From DASWTL01 sp966250385 (lineage in GTDB: Bacteria > Bacteroidota > Bacteroidia > Sphingobacteriales > Sphingobacteriaceae), in assembly GCA_966250385.1 (NCBI GenBank), contig CBINHC010000007.1, forward strand, positions 1-64,000: a stretch of 64,000 bases of DNA. The letters are read 5' to 3'. The translations under genes and the position numbers were made by a program. The notes beneath the pieces are model-generated. The model saw only the letters and a list, made by a program, of their open reading frames with translations. It ran no database searches and was not told the origin of the DNA. Positions 44,532 to 53,942 of the stretch are shown one piece after another (the first letter of the stretch is position 1; each line of letters opens with the position of its first letter).

Positions 44532-46004
44532 CTAGTACGCCCGTGCAAAAAGCACCCGCTGTGTGGAGGGTTTCCCGCTGTAGATGCAGGTACCCTCTTC
44601 CTGTTTGTTCCCGATCGGGATACAGCGAATCGTAGCCTTGGTCTCTTCCTTGATCTTCTTTTCGGTTTCAGATGTTCCGTCCCAATGTGCAGCAATAAAT
44701 CCGCCTTTTGAATCGAGAACGGATTTGAACTCTTCATAGGAATTCACCTCAGTGGTATTCTCCTGACGGAACTTCAACGCTCTGTCATAGATATTCTGCT
44801 GGATCTCAGCCAGCAGGTTTTCAATGTAGCCGTCCAGGCCGTCCATACTGACGGTGGTTTTTTCCCGGGTATCCCGGCGGGCAATCTCTGCAGTCCGGTT
44901 CTCCAGATCGCGTGCGCCCAGAGCCACCCGGACCGGCACGCCCTTCATTTCGTATTCCGCAAATTTGAAGCCCGGACGCTGGGTATCCCGGTCATCATAT
45001 TTGACCGAAATATGGCGTGTCTTCAGCTTTTGGATCAGATCATCGGCTACATCGGAAATCCGCTTCAGATCCTCATCCGATTTATGAATCGGCACGATCA
45101 CTACCTGGATCGGCGCCAGTTTAGGCGGAAGCACGAGTCCGGCATCATCCGAATGTGCCATGATCAAAGCGCCCATCAGGCGGGTGGAAACGCCCCAGGA
45201 AGTCGCCCATACATAATCAAGCTTTCCTTCCTTGCTCGTAAATTTCACATCAAACGCTTTGGCGAAATTCTGTCCCAGGAAGTGTGATGTACCTGCCTGC
45301 AGGGCTTTACCGTCCTGCATCAGCGCTTCAATACAATACGTATCCAGCGCACCGGCGAACCGTTCGTTCTCGGTTTTGTGACCGCGGATGACCGGCAGCG
45401 CCATCCAGTTCTCGGCAAAATCGGCGTATACTCCGAGCATCCGTTCCGTCTCCTGGATCGCTTCTTCAGCGGTCGCATGGGCCGTATGTCCCTCCTGCCA
45501 CAGAAACTCGGCCGTACGAAGGAATAAACGGGTACGCATCTCCCAGCGCACGACATTGGCCCACTGGTTGACCAGGATCGGAAGGTCGCGGTAGGACTGG
45601 ATCCAGCCCCGATAGGTATTCCAGATGATGGTTTCCGAGGTCGGCCGGACGATCAGCTCTTCCTCCAGTTTGGCGTCCTCGTCCACAACAATATTACCTG
45701 AGCCGTCGTTCTTGAGACGATAGTGCGTGACCACCGCGCACTCGGTGGCAAAGCCCTCTACGTGCGAAGCTTCCTTTGAAAAGAAGGACTTGGGAATAAA
45801 CAGCGGAAAATAGGCGTTTGAATGCCCTGTATCCTTGAACATCTTGTCCAGGGCGGCCTGCATTTTTTCCCAGATTGAGTAGCCATACGGCTTTATCACC
45901 ATGCATCCGCGCACCGCAGAATGCTCTGCGAGGTCCGCTTTGGTAACAAGTTCGTTATACCACTGTGAATAATCGTCATTTCGGCTGGTTAAACCCTTGC
46001 TCAT
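44532..46004 (-). CDS. proS: Prolyl-tRNA synthetase (archaeal/eukaryal-type)
   Basis: 490 aa class II aminoacyl-tRNA synthetase joining proline to tRNA-Pro. It is the short ProS type 3 without an editing insertion domain. Motif 2 is visible around WANVVRWEMRTRLFLRTAEFLWQEGHT, motif 3 in SWGVSTRLMGALIMAHSDDAGLVLPP. The anticodon-binding domain starts near 300, and a C-terminal extension with cysteines (RCIPIG...GTCIYSGKP) is typical of the group and may bind zinc. Monocistronic with a strong terminator. Confidence 0.97.
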   Translation of the reverse strand: MSKGLTSRNDDYSQWYNELVTKADLAEHSAVRGCMVIKPYGYSIWEKMQAALDKMFKDTGHSNAYFPLFIPKSFFSKEASHVEGFATECAVVTHYRLKNDGSGNIVVDEDAKLEEELIVRPTSETIIWNTYRGWIQSYRDLPILVNQWANVVRWEMRTRLFLRTAEFLWQEGHTAHATAEEAIQETERMLGVYADFAENWMALPVIRGHKTENERFAGALDTYCIEALMQDGKALQAGTSHFLGQNFAKAFDVKFTSKEGKLDYVWATSWGVSTRLMGALIMAHSDDAGLVLPPKLAPIQVVIVPIHKSDEDLKRISDVADDLIQKLKTRHISVKYDDRDTQRPGFKFAEYEMKGVPVRVALGARDLENRTAEIARRDTREKTTVSMDGLDGYIENLLAEIQQNIYDRALKFRQENTTEVNSYEEFKSVLDSKGGFIAAHWDGTSETEKKIKEETKATIRCIPIGNKQEEGTCIYSGKPSTQRVLFARAY

Positions 46005-46153
46005 ATTAAAAGTCTAAAAAGTTGTTGGTATCTTTAACACATATAACAGGCCACAAAGTTATAAAAGTAGCTGAGGTAATAACCTGTACAGCCACCGATT
46101 TTTGAATCATGACAATGCCGGCCCCTCTTGAGAAACTTAAAACACATACAACT

Positions 46154-47146
46154 ATGATAAAGAACCTCTTGCCATCTTTTGCATTGTTGTCCGTGATCCT
46201 GATGTACGGCTGTTCTTCCGGCAGGCTGGCACAACAGAATCAGAATGATGATGTATATTACTCTGCCGCGCGGGCCAAGGTCGTCCCTGAGGCAGAACCG
46301 CAGGCCAGCGAGTACCAGGCAGAAACGGAGGAATACCAGGAGCCGGAAGGAGAATACTACGAGGAAGAGTACGCCTCAGACGATTATGCCGCCCGGATCC
46401 GGAGATTTTACCGTTACAGCCCGTGGAGAGGATATTACGACTACTCCGATCCGTTTGACCCGTTCTATTATTCCTATAGCCGGTTCCCCTACTATCGCCC
46501 GGGACTGAGTCTCAGCTTTTACATCGGTCGTCCGTATTATGATCCGTTCAGCTACGGATTCGGATACGGCTACCTGGGTAGTCCGTACTACCGGTACGGA
46601 TACGGATACTACGGCTATGGCTATAATCCGTGGGGTTATAACCGCTGGGGACTATACTCCTATTATAACAGCTATCCGGGATATTACGGCGCAGGCCGGA
46701 CATTCTATGCCTCGCCAAACTATCGACCAAGACCATCCCGGGATTTCGACAATATCTACGGTTCCCCTTCCAGGCCGGGAGGCCGCGCTTCAGTCCGGCC
46801 CGACGGACGTGTGACCGACACACGGACCCGCGCAGAGCGCTACGGCGACGGCAGAGGTTCCGGGACCTCCGGCGATGTTCGTTCGACACGTCCGGCACCT
46901 ACATCCACCGCCAGGCCAACCCGTACGGAGGCTGCCAGACCATCCCGAAGCAGCGGAACTCCGGCAAAGAGCAGCAGTCCTTCACGCGGTGAATCCAGCT
47001 CCCGTCCTACCCGGACTGAACGGTATACCCCACCGCCAAGCCCGGCACCGACTTCACAGCGATCTTCCTCCGAATCGAGCTCTTCGTCCGGCTCATCCCG
47101 AAGCAGCAGCGGATCATCATCCGGAAGGCCAAGTCGGGGAAATTAA
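46154..47146 (+). CDS. Tyr/Gly/Arg/Ser-rich low-complexity lipoprotein
   Basis: 330 aa from ATG 46154, giving a lipoprotein signal with lipobox LMYGC; the frame's earlier ATG (46109) would bury the signal. Then follow a Glu-rich acidic stretch (about 35-75), a Tyr/Gly/Pro/Phe-rich section of short repeats such as YGYYGYGYNPWGYN (about 80-190), and an Arg/Ser/Pro/Thr-rich disordered tail to the end. No domain fold is recognisable. Likely an envelope surface or matrix-like structural protein. It precedes the FadL-like porin by 12 bp, so the two are probably cotranscribed. Confidence 0.85.
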   Translation: MIKNLLPSFALLSVILMYGCSSGRLAQQNQNDDVYYSAARAKVVPEAEPQASEYQAETEEYQEPEGEYYEEEYASDDYAARIRRFYRYSPWRGYYDYSDPFDPFYYSYSRFPYYRPGLSLSFYIGRPYYDPFSYGFGYGYLGSPYYRYGYGYYGYGYNPWGYNRWGLYSYYNSYPGYYGAGRTFYASPNYRPRPSRDFDNIYGSPSRPGGRASVRPDGRVTDTRTRAERYGDGRGSGTSGDVRSTRPAPTSTARPTRTEAARPSRSSGTPAKSSSPSRGESSSRPTRTERYTPPPSPAPTSQRSSSESSSSSGSSRSSSGSSSGRPSRGN

Positions 47147-47158
47147 CCGAGAAACTTA

Positions 47159-48652
47159 ATGAAGATCAGAATATTACTGTCCGTAGCAGCCATAGTGGCT
47201 GCTACAGGACAATTACATGCCCAATACGCATCAGACGCCCTGCGCTTTTCACAGATGAACTATGGCAGCACCGCACGTTTTAAGGGGATGGCAGGCGCAC
47301 AAATCGGCGTAGGGGGAGATCTTAGTTCCCTGGGGGCAAACCCTGCGGGCCTGGGACTCTTTACCCGGTCGGAGTTCAGTCTGACCCCCGAGTTCAACAA
47401 CTACAGCAGCGATGCCTTTTACCTGGGCGGCACCAACAACGCCAGTAAGGACCAGCTGAATCTTGCCCATGCCGGGGCTGTCTGGAATTTCCCGGTATAC
47501 CGGAACAAGGGCGAGGACCTGCAAACCGGCTGGCTGAGTTACAGCGCCGGCATCGGGTACAACCGGACCAATGACTTCAATAACAGCATTCTCTTCCGGG
47601 GAGTCAACCCGTCCAGCTCCATCGCGGATTATTTTGCAGACCAGGCTACGGCCAACTTCGGTGAGCCGACTACCATTGAATCCGGTTCGCTGGAAAGCAT
47701 GGCCTATGAGGATTACCTGATCGACTATGAAAACAATGGCTACGTTCCGGTGACCCGGTTCAACAATAATCAGAACCGCTCAGAGATCAGCGGAGGGTCC
47801 CAGTCCGAGGTGAACTTTGCGCTGGGCGCAAACTACAGCAATAAGTTTTACCTGGGCGCCAGTCTGAACCTCGCATCCCTCAAGTACACGTCGAATGTGG
47901 AATACAGTGAAGACGGCATCGCCGATATCCAGAACAACAACGTTTTCTCCGCCTATGATTATTCCCTTACCTACCGTCAGAACCAGATTACCAACGGGGA
48001 CGGAATCAACGGAAAGCTCGGGGCGATCTACCGTCCGGTCGACGCGTTGAGACTGGGCATTACGTTCCAGACACCAACCTATTATAATATCAATGACAGC
48101 TACGGAGAAGTCCTGAATACCCGGTATACGCCGGGGCTGCCTGTTCCGCCGGTGGGCAACGACGAGCAGATCTACGATTTCAGCTATCGTCTGCGCACGC
48201 CTTCCAAGCTGAGTGCAGGAGCAAGCTTCTTTTTTGGTCAGAACGGCTTCCTGACTGCCGACCTCGACTACATCGATTACTCAAAGATCAATTTCTCCAC
48301 CAGGGGGAATGTGAGTTCGGCAACGATTGCTGAGAATAATCAGGCAGTGAGAGAAAACTATCAGAGTGCTGTCAACTACCGTATCGGCGGCGAATACCGG
48401 CTCGACCAGATGACACTGCGTGCCGGTTATGGCCTCCAGGGAAACCCATACCGGAACGAGAATCGGGAGATCAGCACCTACAGCGGCGGCCTGGGCTACC
48501 GTTTTTCCAACTTCTACCTGGACCTAAGCTATCAGCATATCAACTATGATTCCGAAATCCGGCCGTACGTCATGGCCAATGGAGCGGAACCGGTAGCAGC
48601 CATTGAGAACAAACGGAACAACGTCTTCCTGACGCTGGGAGCCCGGTTCTAA
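47159..48652 (+). CDS. OmpP1/FadL-family outer-membrane channel
   Basis: 497 aa. The signal peptide (about 1-21, ending LHA-Q) is followed by a FadL/TodX-like barrel. The N-terminal hatch shows ARFKGMAGAQIGVGGDLSSLGANPAGLG, the usual N-P-A-G hatch signature, and strands run to the C-terminal FLTLGARF with a terminal Phe for barrel assembly. Expected to pass hydrophobic compounds across the outer membrane. The rho-independent terminator behind it confirms the end of the operon. Confidence 0.92.
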   Translation: MKIRILLSVAAIVAATGQLHAQYASDALRFSQMNYGSTARFKGMAGAQIGVGGDLSSLGANPAGLGLFTRSEFSLTPEFNNYSSDAFYLGGTNNASKDQLNLAHAGAVWNFPVYRNKGEDLQTGWLSYSAGIGYNRTNDFNNSILFRGVNPSSSIADYFADQATANFGEPTTIESGSLESMAYEDYLIDYENNGYVPVTRFNNNQNRSEISGGSQSEVNFALGANYSNKFYLGASLNLASLKYTSNVEYSEDGIADIQNNNVFSAYDYSLTYRQNQITNGDGINGKLGAIYRPVDALRLGITFQTPTYYNINDSYGEVLNTRYTPGLPVPPVGNDEQIYDFSYRLRTPSKLSAGASFFFGQNGFLTADLDYIDYSKINFSTRGNVSSATIAENNQAVRENYQSAVNYRIGGEYRLDQMTLRAGYGLQGNPYRNENREISTYSGGLGYRFSNFYLDLSYQHINYDSEIRPYVMANGAEPVAAIENKRNNVFLTLGARF

Positions 48653-48674
48653 AGATCTGTCTGTTTTATTTATC

Positions 48675-48710
48675 AAAAGGTGAGAACGAAGATTCGTCTC
48701 ACCTTTTTTT
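48675..48710 (+). terminator. Rho-independent terminator of the FadL-like gene
   Basis: A long hairpin: AAAAGGTGAGA pairs with TCTCACCTTTT, extended by CGAA/TTCG after one bulged A, followed by seven T at 48704-48710. It also faces the converging dps gene and could serve both. Confidence 0.93.
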
Positions 48711-48754
48711 ATGGTCCGGAAATCTGCCTTACCGGTGCGGGCGCCGGAATATGC

Positions 48755-49234
48755 TTAATTCTTACCGAGGAAAGCGCGGAACATCCAGTTATTCTTTTCC
48801 TGGAACTGGATGAACTTGTTGATCATATCATTGGTCCCGTCATCACCAGCCGCCGCTGTCGTTTCCATGATCTGGCGTTCGATCTGGATCAGCGTGGTCA
48901 GGTCGTCCATGACCGCTTCCACCATCGCCCTGTCCGGCATACCTACGGTATTGGTCTCCTTGATCCGGGAGTGACTGATATAATCGGTGAACGTACTGTA
49001 AGGTGCTTTTCCCAGGGTCAGTATACGTTCAGCCAGTTCATCGATAGAAAGCACCGCGTTGTCGTACAGTTCTTCGAATTTGGCGTGCAGTGAAAAGAAA
49101 TGTGAACCTTTCACGTTCCAGTGACATCCCCGCAGGTTCTGGTAATGAATATGGTAATTGGCCAGCAGTTCATTCAGCTGATCTGCGATGGGTACTACCT
49201 GGTTTTCCTCTAAACTGATTTCGTTAGCATTCAT
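48755..49234 (-). CDS. dps: Dps-family ferritin-like DNA-protection protein
   Basis: 159 aa, complete Dps fold. It forms a dodecamer that oxidises and stores iron using peroxide and can shield DNA. The inter-subunit ferroxidase ligands appear conserved: H38 (GCHWNVKG), H50 (FFSLH), D65 and E69 (SIDELAERI). There is no long Lys-rich N-terminal tail, so direct DNA binding may be weak. Monocistronic; a long-range oxidative-stress context is suggested by other genes in the window. Confidence 0.93.
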   Translation of the reverse strand: MNANEISLEENQVVPIADQLNELLANYHIHYQNLRGCHWNVKGSHFFSLHAKFEELYDNAVLSIDELAERILTLGKAPYSTFTDYISHSRIKETNTVGMPDRAMVEAVMDDLTTLIQIERQIMETTAAAGDDGTNDMINKFIQFQEKNNWMFRAFLGKN

Positions 49235-49277
49235 AAGTAAAAGTTTATTGTGCTAACGAACCAGGCCGTTCAATTGT

Positions 49278-50621
49278 TTAGCGGGGAAGCACCCGGCGGA
49301 CAAACAGGTTGTAATTCTCCTGTTTTTCGATATAGACCTCGCTGCCTTTCTCGATATAGCCGTCCAGGGCGACGGCATCATACCATTTCCCTTCGAGCTC
49401 GATCTTCCCTGAGGGACGCAGATCGGTTCTGGCAACCGCGGTCCGGGCCTGGAGATCCGCATGCGGCTGCGATACCGAATACCCGAGCTGTGAACGCTGC
49501 TCGTCCTGCAGTACCAGCCGCTGAAACAAACTCGTTTTGAGGACTGCACGTCCGAAGATCACCGAGACGATGATCGCAGCCACCATGGAAACGACTACCA
49601 GCAGAAAAGATCCGGTCAGCCGCTCGGAACCGCTCACCGTAAAATCAAAAATATCGTTCATAACAAGACTTAATGTAAGGGCTCCGACCATCAGGATAAT
49701 ACCCAGTATCCCGGCCACCCCGAATCCGGGTATGACGAAGATCTCCAGGGCAAGGAGCAGGACTCCCAGGATAAAGAGGCCGATCTCCCAATTGGCCGCC
49801 AGCCCTTCGAGGTACAGCGGAGCGAAGAACAGCAGGGCTGCCACGACCGAAACCAGTAGAGCGAAGCCGATCCCCGGGGACTGCATTTCAAAGTAAATAC
49901 CGCCGATGATCAGCAGGATCAGCAGACCGCTTACTGCGGGGCTGATCAGGAAGTTGATGATCCGATCCGTCACGGTCAGCTGGTGTTCCGTCATCCGGAA
50001 ACCATCCAGTCCTTCCGCCTTCAGTACCTCGGCTACCGATTCTGCGGCGCCGTCACAAAATCCGACCCGTATGGCCTCGCTGGTCGTCAGGGTCAGCACC
50101 TTCCCTTTTTCATTCAGCCCTTCGATTGCGATGTCCGGATCCACAAACGCTTCTGCGATCCGCGGATCGCGCTTCTTTGCCTCGGCGGTGGTACGCATCA
50201 GACCGCGCATATACGACTGGTATTTTTCAGGCATGATCTCGCCCCTGGGATTCACCACGCTGGCCGCCCCGATGCTTCCGCCGGGGCGCATATAGATCCG
50301 GTCACAGGCCAGGGCGATCAGGGCACCGGCCGAAGCGGCATTGTTATCAATGAACACCACGGTCCTGATCCTGGATCGAAGAAGCGCCGTACGGATCGAA
50401 TCGGCATAGTCGACCATGCCGCCATAGGTATTCATATGCACCAGGATGAGGTCCGAATTCTCCAGTTTCGCGTGCTCCAGTGCCTTTCTTGCAGTCCTCC
50501 AGGCGGACGGACCGATCTCCTCGTTCAGGTTGAAGCTGTAGACCCGGGATTCTTGGCAGTTTGCAGGCCGGAACAGGATCATGAAGGCTGAAAAAAGTAT
50601 CAGGCTGAGGGAATATTTCAT
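49278..50621 (-). CDS. nfeD: NfeD-family membrane serine protease (ClpP-like)
   Basis: 447 aa from ATG 50621, which gives a proper signal peptide ending RPANCQE; a longer frame from 50654 is unlikely. An N-terminal ClpP-like serine protease domain (about 30-215) shows VHMNTYGGMVDYA and NNAASAGALIAL with the nucleophile Ser. Four to five transmembrane helices (about 225-345) and a C-terminal OB-fold NfeD domain (about 380-447) follow. Long NfeD proteins cleave stomatin-like partners; no stomatin gene is next to it here, which is notable. Function inferred from the family. Confidence 0.9.
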   Translation of the reverse strand: MKYSLSLILFSAFMILFRPANCQESRVYSFNLNEEIGPSAWRTARKALEHAKLENSDLILVHMNTYGGMVDYADSIRTALLRSRIRTVVFIDNNAASAGALIALACDRIYMRPGGSIGAASVVNPRGEIMPEKYQSYMRGLMRTTAEAKKRDPRIAEAFVDPDIAIEGLNEKGKVLTLTTSEAIRVGFCDGAAESVAEVLKAEGLDGFRMTEHQLTVTDRIINFLISPAVSGLLILLIIGGIYFEMQSPGIGFALLVSVVAALLFFAPLYLEGLAANWEIGLFILGVLLLALEIFVIPGFGVAGILGIILMVGALTLSLVMNDIFDFTVSGSERLTGSFLLVVVSMVAAIIVSVIFGRAVLKTSLFQRLVLQDEQRSQLGYSVSQPHADLQARTAVARTDLRPSGKIELEGKWYDAVALDGYIEKGSEVYIEKQENYNLFVRRVLPR

Positions 50622-50871
50622 CGGAAAGGGATCTGTACGTATAAATATACGCAATACCCTCCTAACGCAACCGACTCTTGAAAAAAGAAAATTTTGATTG
50701 TTTGACTATCAGAAGATTACCGGAATGCGCATACCTTTTATTCGGAAATCTATACAAAACATCCCCGGCTTGCCGTTCATAACTCAGCAAACAGCGTTTT
50801 GCGACGAGTTTAGAACAACATCTTAGTACTTATTTGTATTATTGCAACTTTTATCAAGGGAGACCAATTAT

Positions 50872-51819
50872 ATGGGGATAAAACTACTTTTCAGCACGAT
50901 TATTACTTGTTTTTCTGTCTTCACCTTTGCTTCAGCCACCGTCCGGGATTCCATCGGAGTTGAAAATATGGCCGGAAAAAAAGTGATCCTGCACAAAGTG
51001 GATCGTAAGGACAGTTATTACGCGATCGGCCGGCAATACAAGGTCAGCCCCAAAACGGTTATCAACTTCAACGACAACAAAAGTCTTCAGCCGGGCGACA
51101 TCGTGAGGGTACCTACCGACATCCCGTTTGCCGAAGAGAAAAAAGCCGAAGTCCGTAAACCGGAGGAGAAGCAGGCGAATAACGACAAAAAGAAAGACCC
51201 GGCAAATACTGACAAGAGAGAGACCGGTAACAAGGACAAAAAGAATGACGGCGGGCAGGAAACCATTCTGCAGTACAAGGTCGGCCCCAAAGAAACCCTG
51301 TATTCGATCTCCAGGCAATTCAGTGTCCCGGTCGATAAGATCAAATCCCTGAACAATCTGAAAAGCAATGCCCTGGCCGTCGGCCAGGTACTCAATATTC
51401 CGGTCGAAGCGCCCGCCGCCGGAACGCCGGCAACCGCAAAGGCGCCCGCACCCCAGCAGCAAACCGACTCGATCCGGATCGACACGATCGTTGACGCCAC
51501 GGGCAGGCTGAAACTTCCGCCCCAGCGTTATGGTCTGCGCGAAGTCACCGAGCGCGGAGTAGCGGCATCGATGATCGATGAAAGCCTCGACAACAGCAAA
51601 ATGCTGGCCCTTCACCGCACCGCCCCGGTAGGAACAATCATAAAGATTACCAATCCTATGAGTAATAAAACTACCTTTGCAAAAGTTGTAGGAAAATACA
51701 TCGAAAACGAGGCGACCAAGGACGTGATCATTGTGGTAAATAAGGCCACTGCCGACCTGATCGGCGCTTTAGACAAAAGATTTCAGGTAACAATAGTATA
51801 CGGAGTTCCGAATGAGTAA
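50872..51819 (+). CDS. LysM-repeat exported protein with RlpA-like C-terminus
   Basis: 315 aa from ATG 50872, supported by an AAGGGAG ribosome-binding-like sequence 10 bp upstream and by the signal peptide that follows. Two LysM domains bind peptidoglycan: about 35-80 (HKVDRKDSYYAIGRQYKVSP) and about 135-180 (YKVGPKETLYSISRQFSVPV), separated by a highly charged Lys/Glu/Asp linker. The C-terminal part (about 220-315) looks like an RlpA-type double-psi barrel. It acts in the periplasm on cell wall. Overlaps udk by 8 nt. Confidence 0.88.
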   Translation: MGIKLLFSTIITCFSVFTFASATVRDSIGVENMAGKKVILHKVDRKDSYYAIGRQYKVSPKTVINFNDNKSLQPGDIVRVPTDIPFAEEKKAEVRKPEEKQANNDKKKDPANTDKRETGNKDKKNDGGQETILQYKVGPKETLYSISRQFSVPVDKIKSLNNLKSNALAVGQVLNIPVEAPAAGTPATAKAPAPQQQTDSIRIDTIVDATGRLKLPPQRYGLREVTERGVAASMIDESLDNSKMLALHRTAPVGTIIKITNPMSNKTTFAKVVGKYIENEATKDVIIVVNKATADLIGALDKRFQVTIVYGVPNE

Positions 51820-52465
51820 TAAACCTTATGTGATTGGGATTGCAGGCGGCAGCGGATCAGGTAAAACATTTTTTTTAAGGTGCTTCTTAAACCATTTCAC
51901 GCAAGGGGAAGTATGCCTGGTATCCCAGGACGACTACTATCATCCGGTGGGCGAAATGACGGCGGAAGAGAACAAGCTCTATAACTTCGATCTGCCGTCC
52001 ACCATTGACAATGCCCAGTTCACCCGGGATATCCATGGCCTGCTCAGCGGTGAGACAGTTTACAAAAAAGAATACACATTCAATAACAGCTCGGTCGTTC
52101 CCAAGATCCTGGAGATCAAATCCGCGCCCGTCATTATCGTCGAAGGGTTATTCATCCTGCACTTCCGCGAGATCGCCGACCTGCTGGATCTGAAGATCTT
52201 TATCGACACGGAAGAAGATGTTGCGCTGCAGCGGCGCCTGAAACGCGACCTGGTAGAACGCGGATATTCTGAAGATGACATCCTGTACAAATGGATGAAC
52301 CATGTGCTGCCCGCCTATAAGGAATTTTTGCTGCCGTACAAAGGCGAATGCCACAAGATCATCGTGAACAATACGCAGATTGCCGAGGAAATCATGCAGG
52401 TAGCAGAAGAGATATCTGCAGAATTGAGAAAGACGGTTCCCTATCTGCAGATATCTGCCGGTTAA
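51812..52465 (+). CDS. udk: Uridine kinase-like P-loop kinase
   Basis: 217 aa. P-loop GGSGSGKT at 12-19, then SQDDYYHPVG (catalytic Asp region), FDLPSTIDNAQF, VIIVEGLFIL, and R-rich LID RRLKRDLVERG, all as in uridine kinases. It phosphorylates uridine and cytidine in pyrimidine salvage. It overlaps the preceding LysM gene by 8 nt, so the two are translated from one message although their functions are unrelated. Length agrees with bacterial Udk. Confidence 0.92.
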   Translation: MSNKPYVIGIAGGSGSGKTFFLRCFLNHFTQGEVCLVSQDDYYHPVGEMTAEENKLYNFDLPSTIDNAQFTRDIHGLLSGETVYKKEYTFNNSSVVPKILEIKSAPVIIVEGLFILHFREIADLLDLKIFIDTEEDVALQRRLKRDLVERGYSEDDILYKWMNHVLPAYKEFLLPYKGECHKIIVNNTQIAEEIMQVAEEISAELRKTVPYLQISAG

Positions 52466-53122
52466 TCAGATTTCCATCTCGGGGGTCTCCCCTTCAACGA
52501 TCAGTTTTCCTGCAGTTGCCCTACGGATCTCGTCCACGGAAACTCCCGGAGCCCGCTCCAGTAACCGGAATCCTCCTTCGGGCAGGACATCCAGCACGGC
52601 CAGTTCCGTAACGATCTTTTTTACACAGCGTACGCCGGTAAGCGGAAGCGTACATTCCGGCAGCAGTTTGCTTTCTCCGGCCTTGTTGACGTGCTGCATG
52701 GCGACAATGATGTTCCTGGCAGAAGCTACCAGGTCCATGGCGCCGCCCATACCCTTCACCATTTTGCCGGGGATCTTCCAGTTCGCGATATCACCGTTCT
52801 CGGATACTTCCATCGCTCCCAGGATGGTCAGGTCGACCTTCTGCGCGCGGATCATGCCGAAGCTCATGGCCGAATCGAAGATCGCCGATCCGGGGAGTGT
52901 GGTGATGGTCTGTTTGCCTGCATTGATCAGGTCCGCGTCCTCTTCGCCTTCGTAGGGAAAAGGTCCCATGCCGAGCAGTCCGTTCTCGGACTGAAGGACC
53001 ACCTCAAAGCCGTGCGGGATGTAGTTGGCCACCAGGGTCGGAATCCCGATCCCAAGGTTCACATAGGAACCATTTTGTATTTCTTTCGCAATCCGCTTTG
53101 CGATACCATTCTTGTCTAACAT
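52466..53122 (-). CDS. scoB: 3-oxoacid CoA-transferase subunit B
   Basis: 218 aa, the family-I CoA-transferase B chain. The catalytic Glu is in VVLQSENGLLGMG, which forms the thioester intermediate. GIGIPTLVANYI and GGAMDLVASARNIIVAMQH are typical. Together with subunit A it moves CoA from succinyl-CoA to acetoacetate or related 3-oxoacids. It lies 40 bp behind scoA in the same operon. Confidence 0.95.
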   Translation of the reverse strand: MLDKNGIAKRIAKEIQNGSYVNLGIGIPTLVANYIPHGFEVVLQSENGLLGMGPFPYEGEEDADLINAGKQTITTLPGSAIFDSAMSFGMIRAQKVDLTILGAMEVSENGDIANWKIPGKMVKGMGGAMDLVASARNIIVAMQHVNKAGESKLLPECTLPLTGVRCVKKIVTELAVLDVLPEGGFRLLERAPGVSVDEIRRATAGKLIVEGETPEMEI

Positions 53123-53162
53123 GATGTCGGTTTAGATTTAAAAAATAACCAGGCGCAGGATT

Positions 53163-53864
53163 CTATACCCGCGGCCTGACGGTCCGCTGCTCGATCCGTT
53201 TCTCGTATTTTTCGCCCTTGAAGATCCGGTGAACGTAGATCCCCGGCGTATGAATATGGTCCGGATCCAGTTCTCCGGGTTCAACCAGCTCTTCGACCTC
53301 TGCAACGGTGATCTTTCCGCCCATGGCCATCACCGGATTAAAGTTCCGGGCGGTGGAACGGAAAACCAGGTTTCCGGCCGTATCGCCCTTCCACGCTTTA
53401 ACCAGGGCAAAATCGGCCTCGAAGGCCATCTCCATCAGGTACTGCTTACCGTTGAATTCCCGGATCTCCTTCCCTTCAGCCACCTCGGTCCCGATACCGG
53501 CCGGCGTAAAGATCGCCGGCATCCCGTACCCGGCTGCCATGCAGCGGGTGGCGAGGGTGCCCTGCGGAACCAGTTCCACTTCAAGTTCGCCGCTCAGGAG
53601 CTGCCGCTCAAACTCAGCGTTCTCGCCCACATAGGATGCGATCATTTTCCGCACCTGGCGCCGCTGGAGCAGCAGGCCGATCCCGAAGTCATCGACACCG
53701 GCATTATTGGAAATACAGGTCAGATCCTTCACGCCTTTTCTCACCAGTGCCGCAATACAGTTCTCGGGAAGGCCGCATAATCCGAATCCGCCGACCATCA
53801 GGGTCATCCCGTCGGTCAGGTCCCGGATCGCCTCATCCGCATTGGAAACTACTTTATTTATCAT
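53163..53864 (-). CDS. scoA: 3-oxoacid CoA-transferase subunit A
   Basis: 233 aa A chain of the same enzyme: the N-terminal MTLMVGGFGLCGLPEN contains the glycine-rich CoA-binding signature, followed by TCISNNAGVDDFGIGLLLQ and EVELVPQGTLATRC. First gene of the operon, with scoB downstream. Ketone-body or short-chain fatty-acid metabolism in the cytoplasm. Confidence 0.95.
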   Translation of the reverse strand: MINKVVSNADEAIRDLTDGMTLMVGGFGLCGLPENCIAALVRKGVKDLTCISNNAGVDDFGIGLLLQRRQVRKMIASYVGENAEFERQLLSGELEVELVPQGTLATRCMAAGYGMPAIFTPAGIGTEVAEGKEIREFNGKQYLMEMAFEADFALVKAWKGDTAGNLVFRSTARNFNPVMAMGGKITVAEVEELVEPGELDPDHIHTPGIYVHRIFKGEKYEKRIEQRTVRPRV

Positions 53865-53942
53865 TTCAGTCTAATAATATCATCGGTTGATAACGAAATA
53901 ACGAAAATCCCCGTTAGAAAATGCAACATACCCATATAACGC

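Noticed and set aside
46100..47150. Short YGYG-type repeats as a CRISPR-like or tandem-repeat locus
   Set aside because: Repeats are irregular and in frame with a protein; no constant repeat-spacer spacing exists here or elsewhere in the window.
46539..47159. Alternative frames rich in Thr/Asp or Pro/His inside the Tyr-rich lipoprotein gene
   Set aside because: Low-complexity DNA opens several frames; only the +46154 frame has a lipoprotein signal and start.
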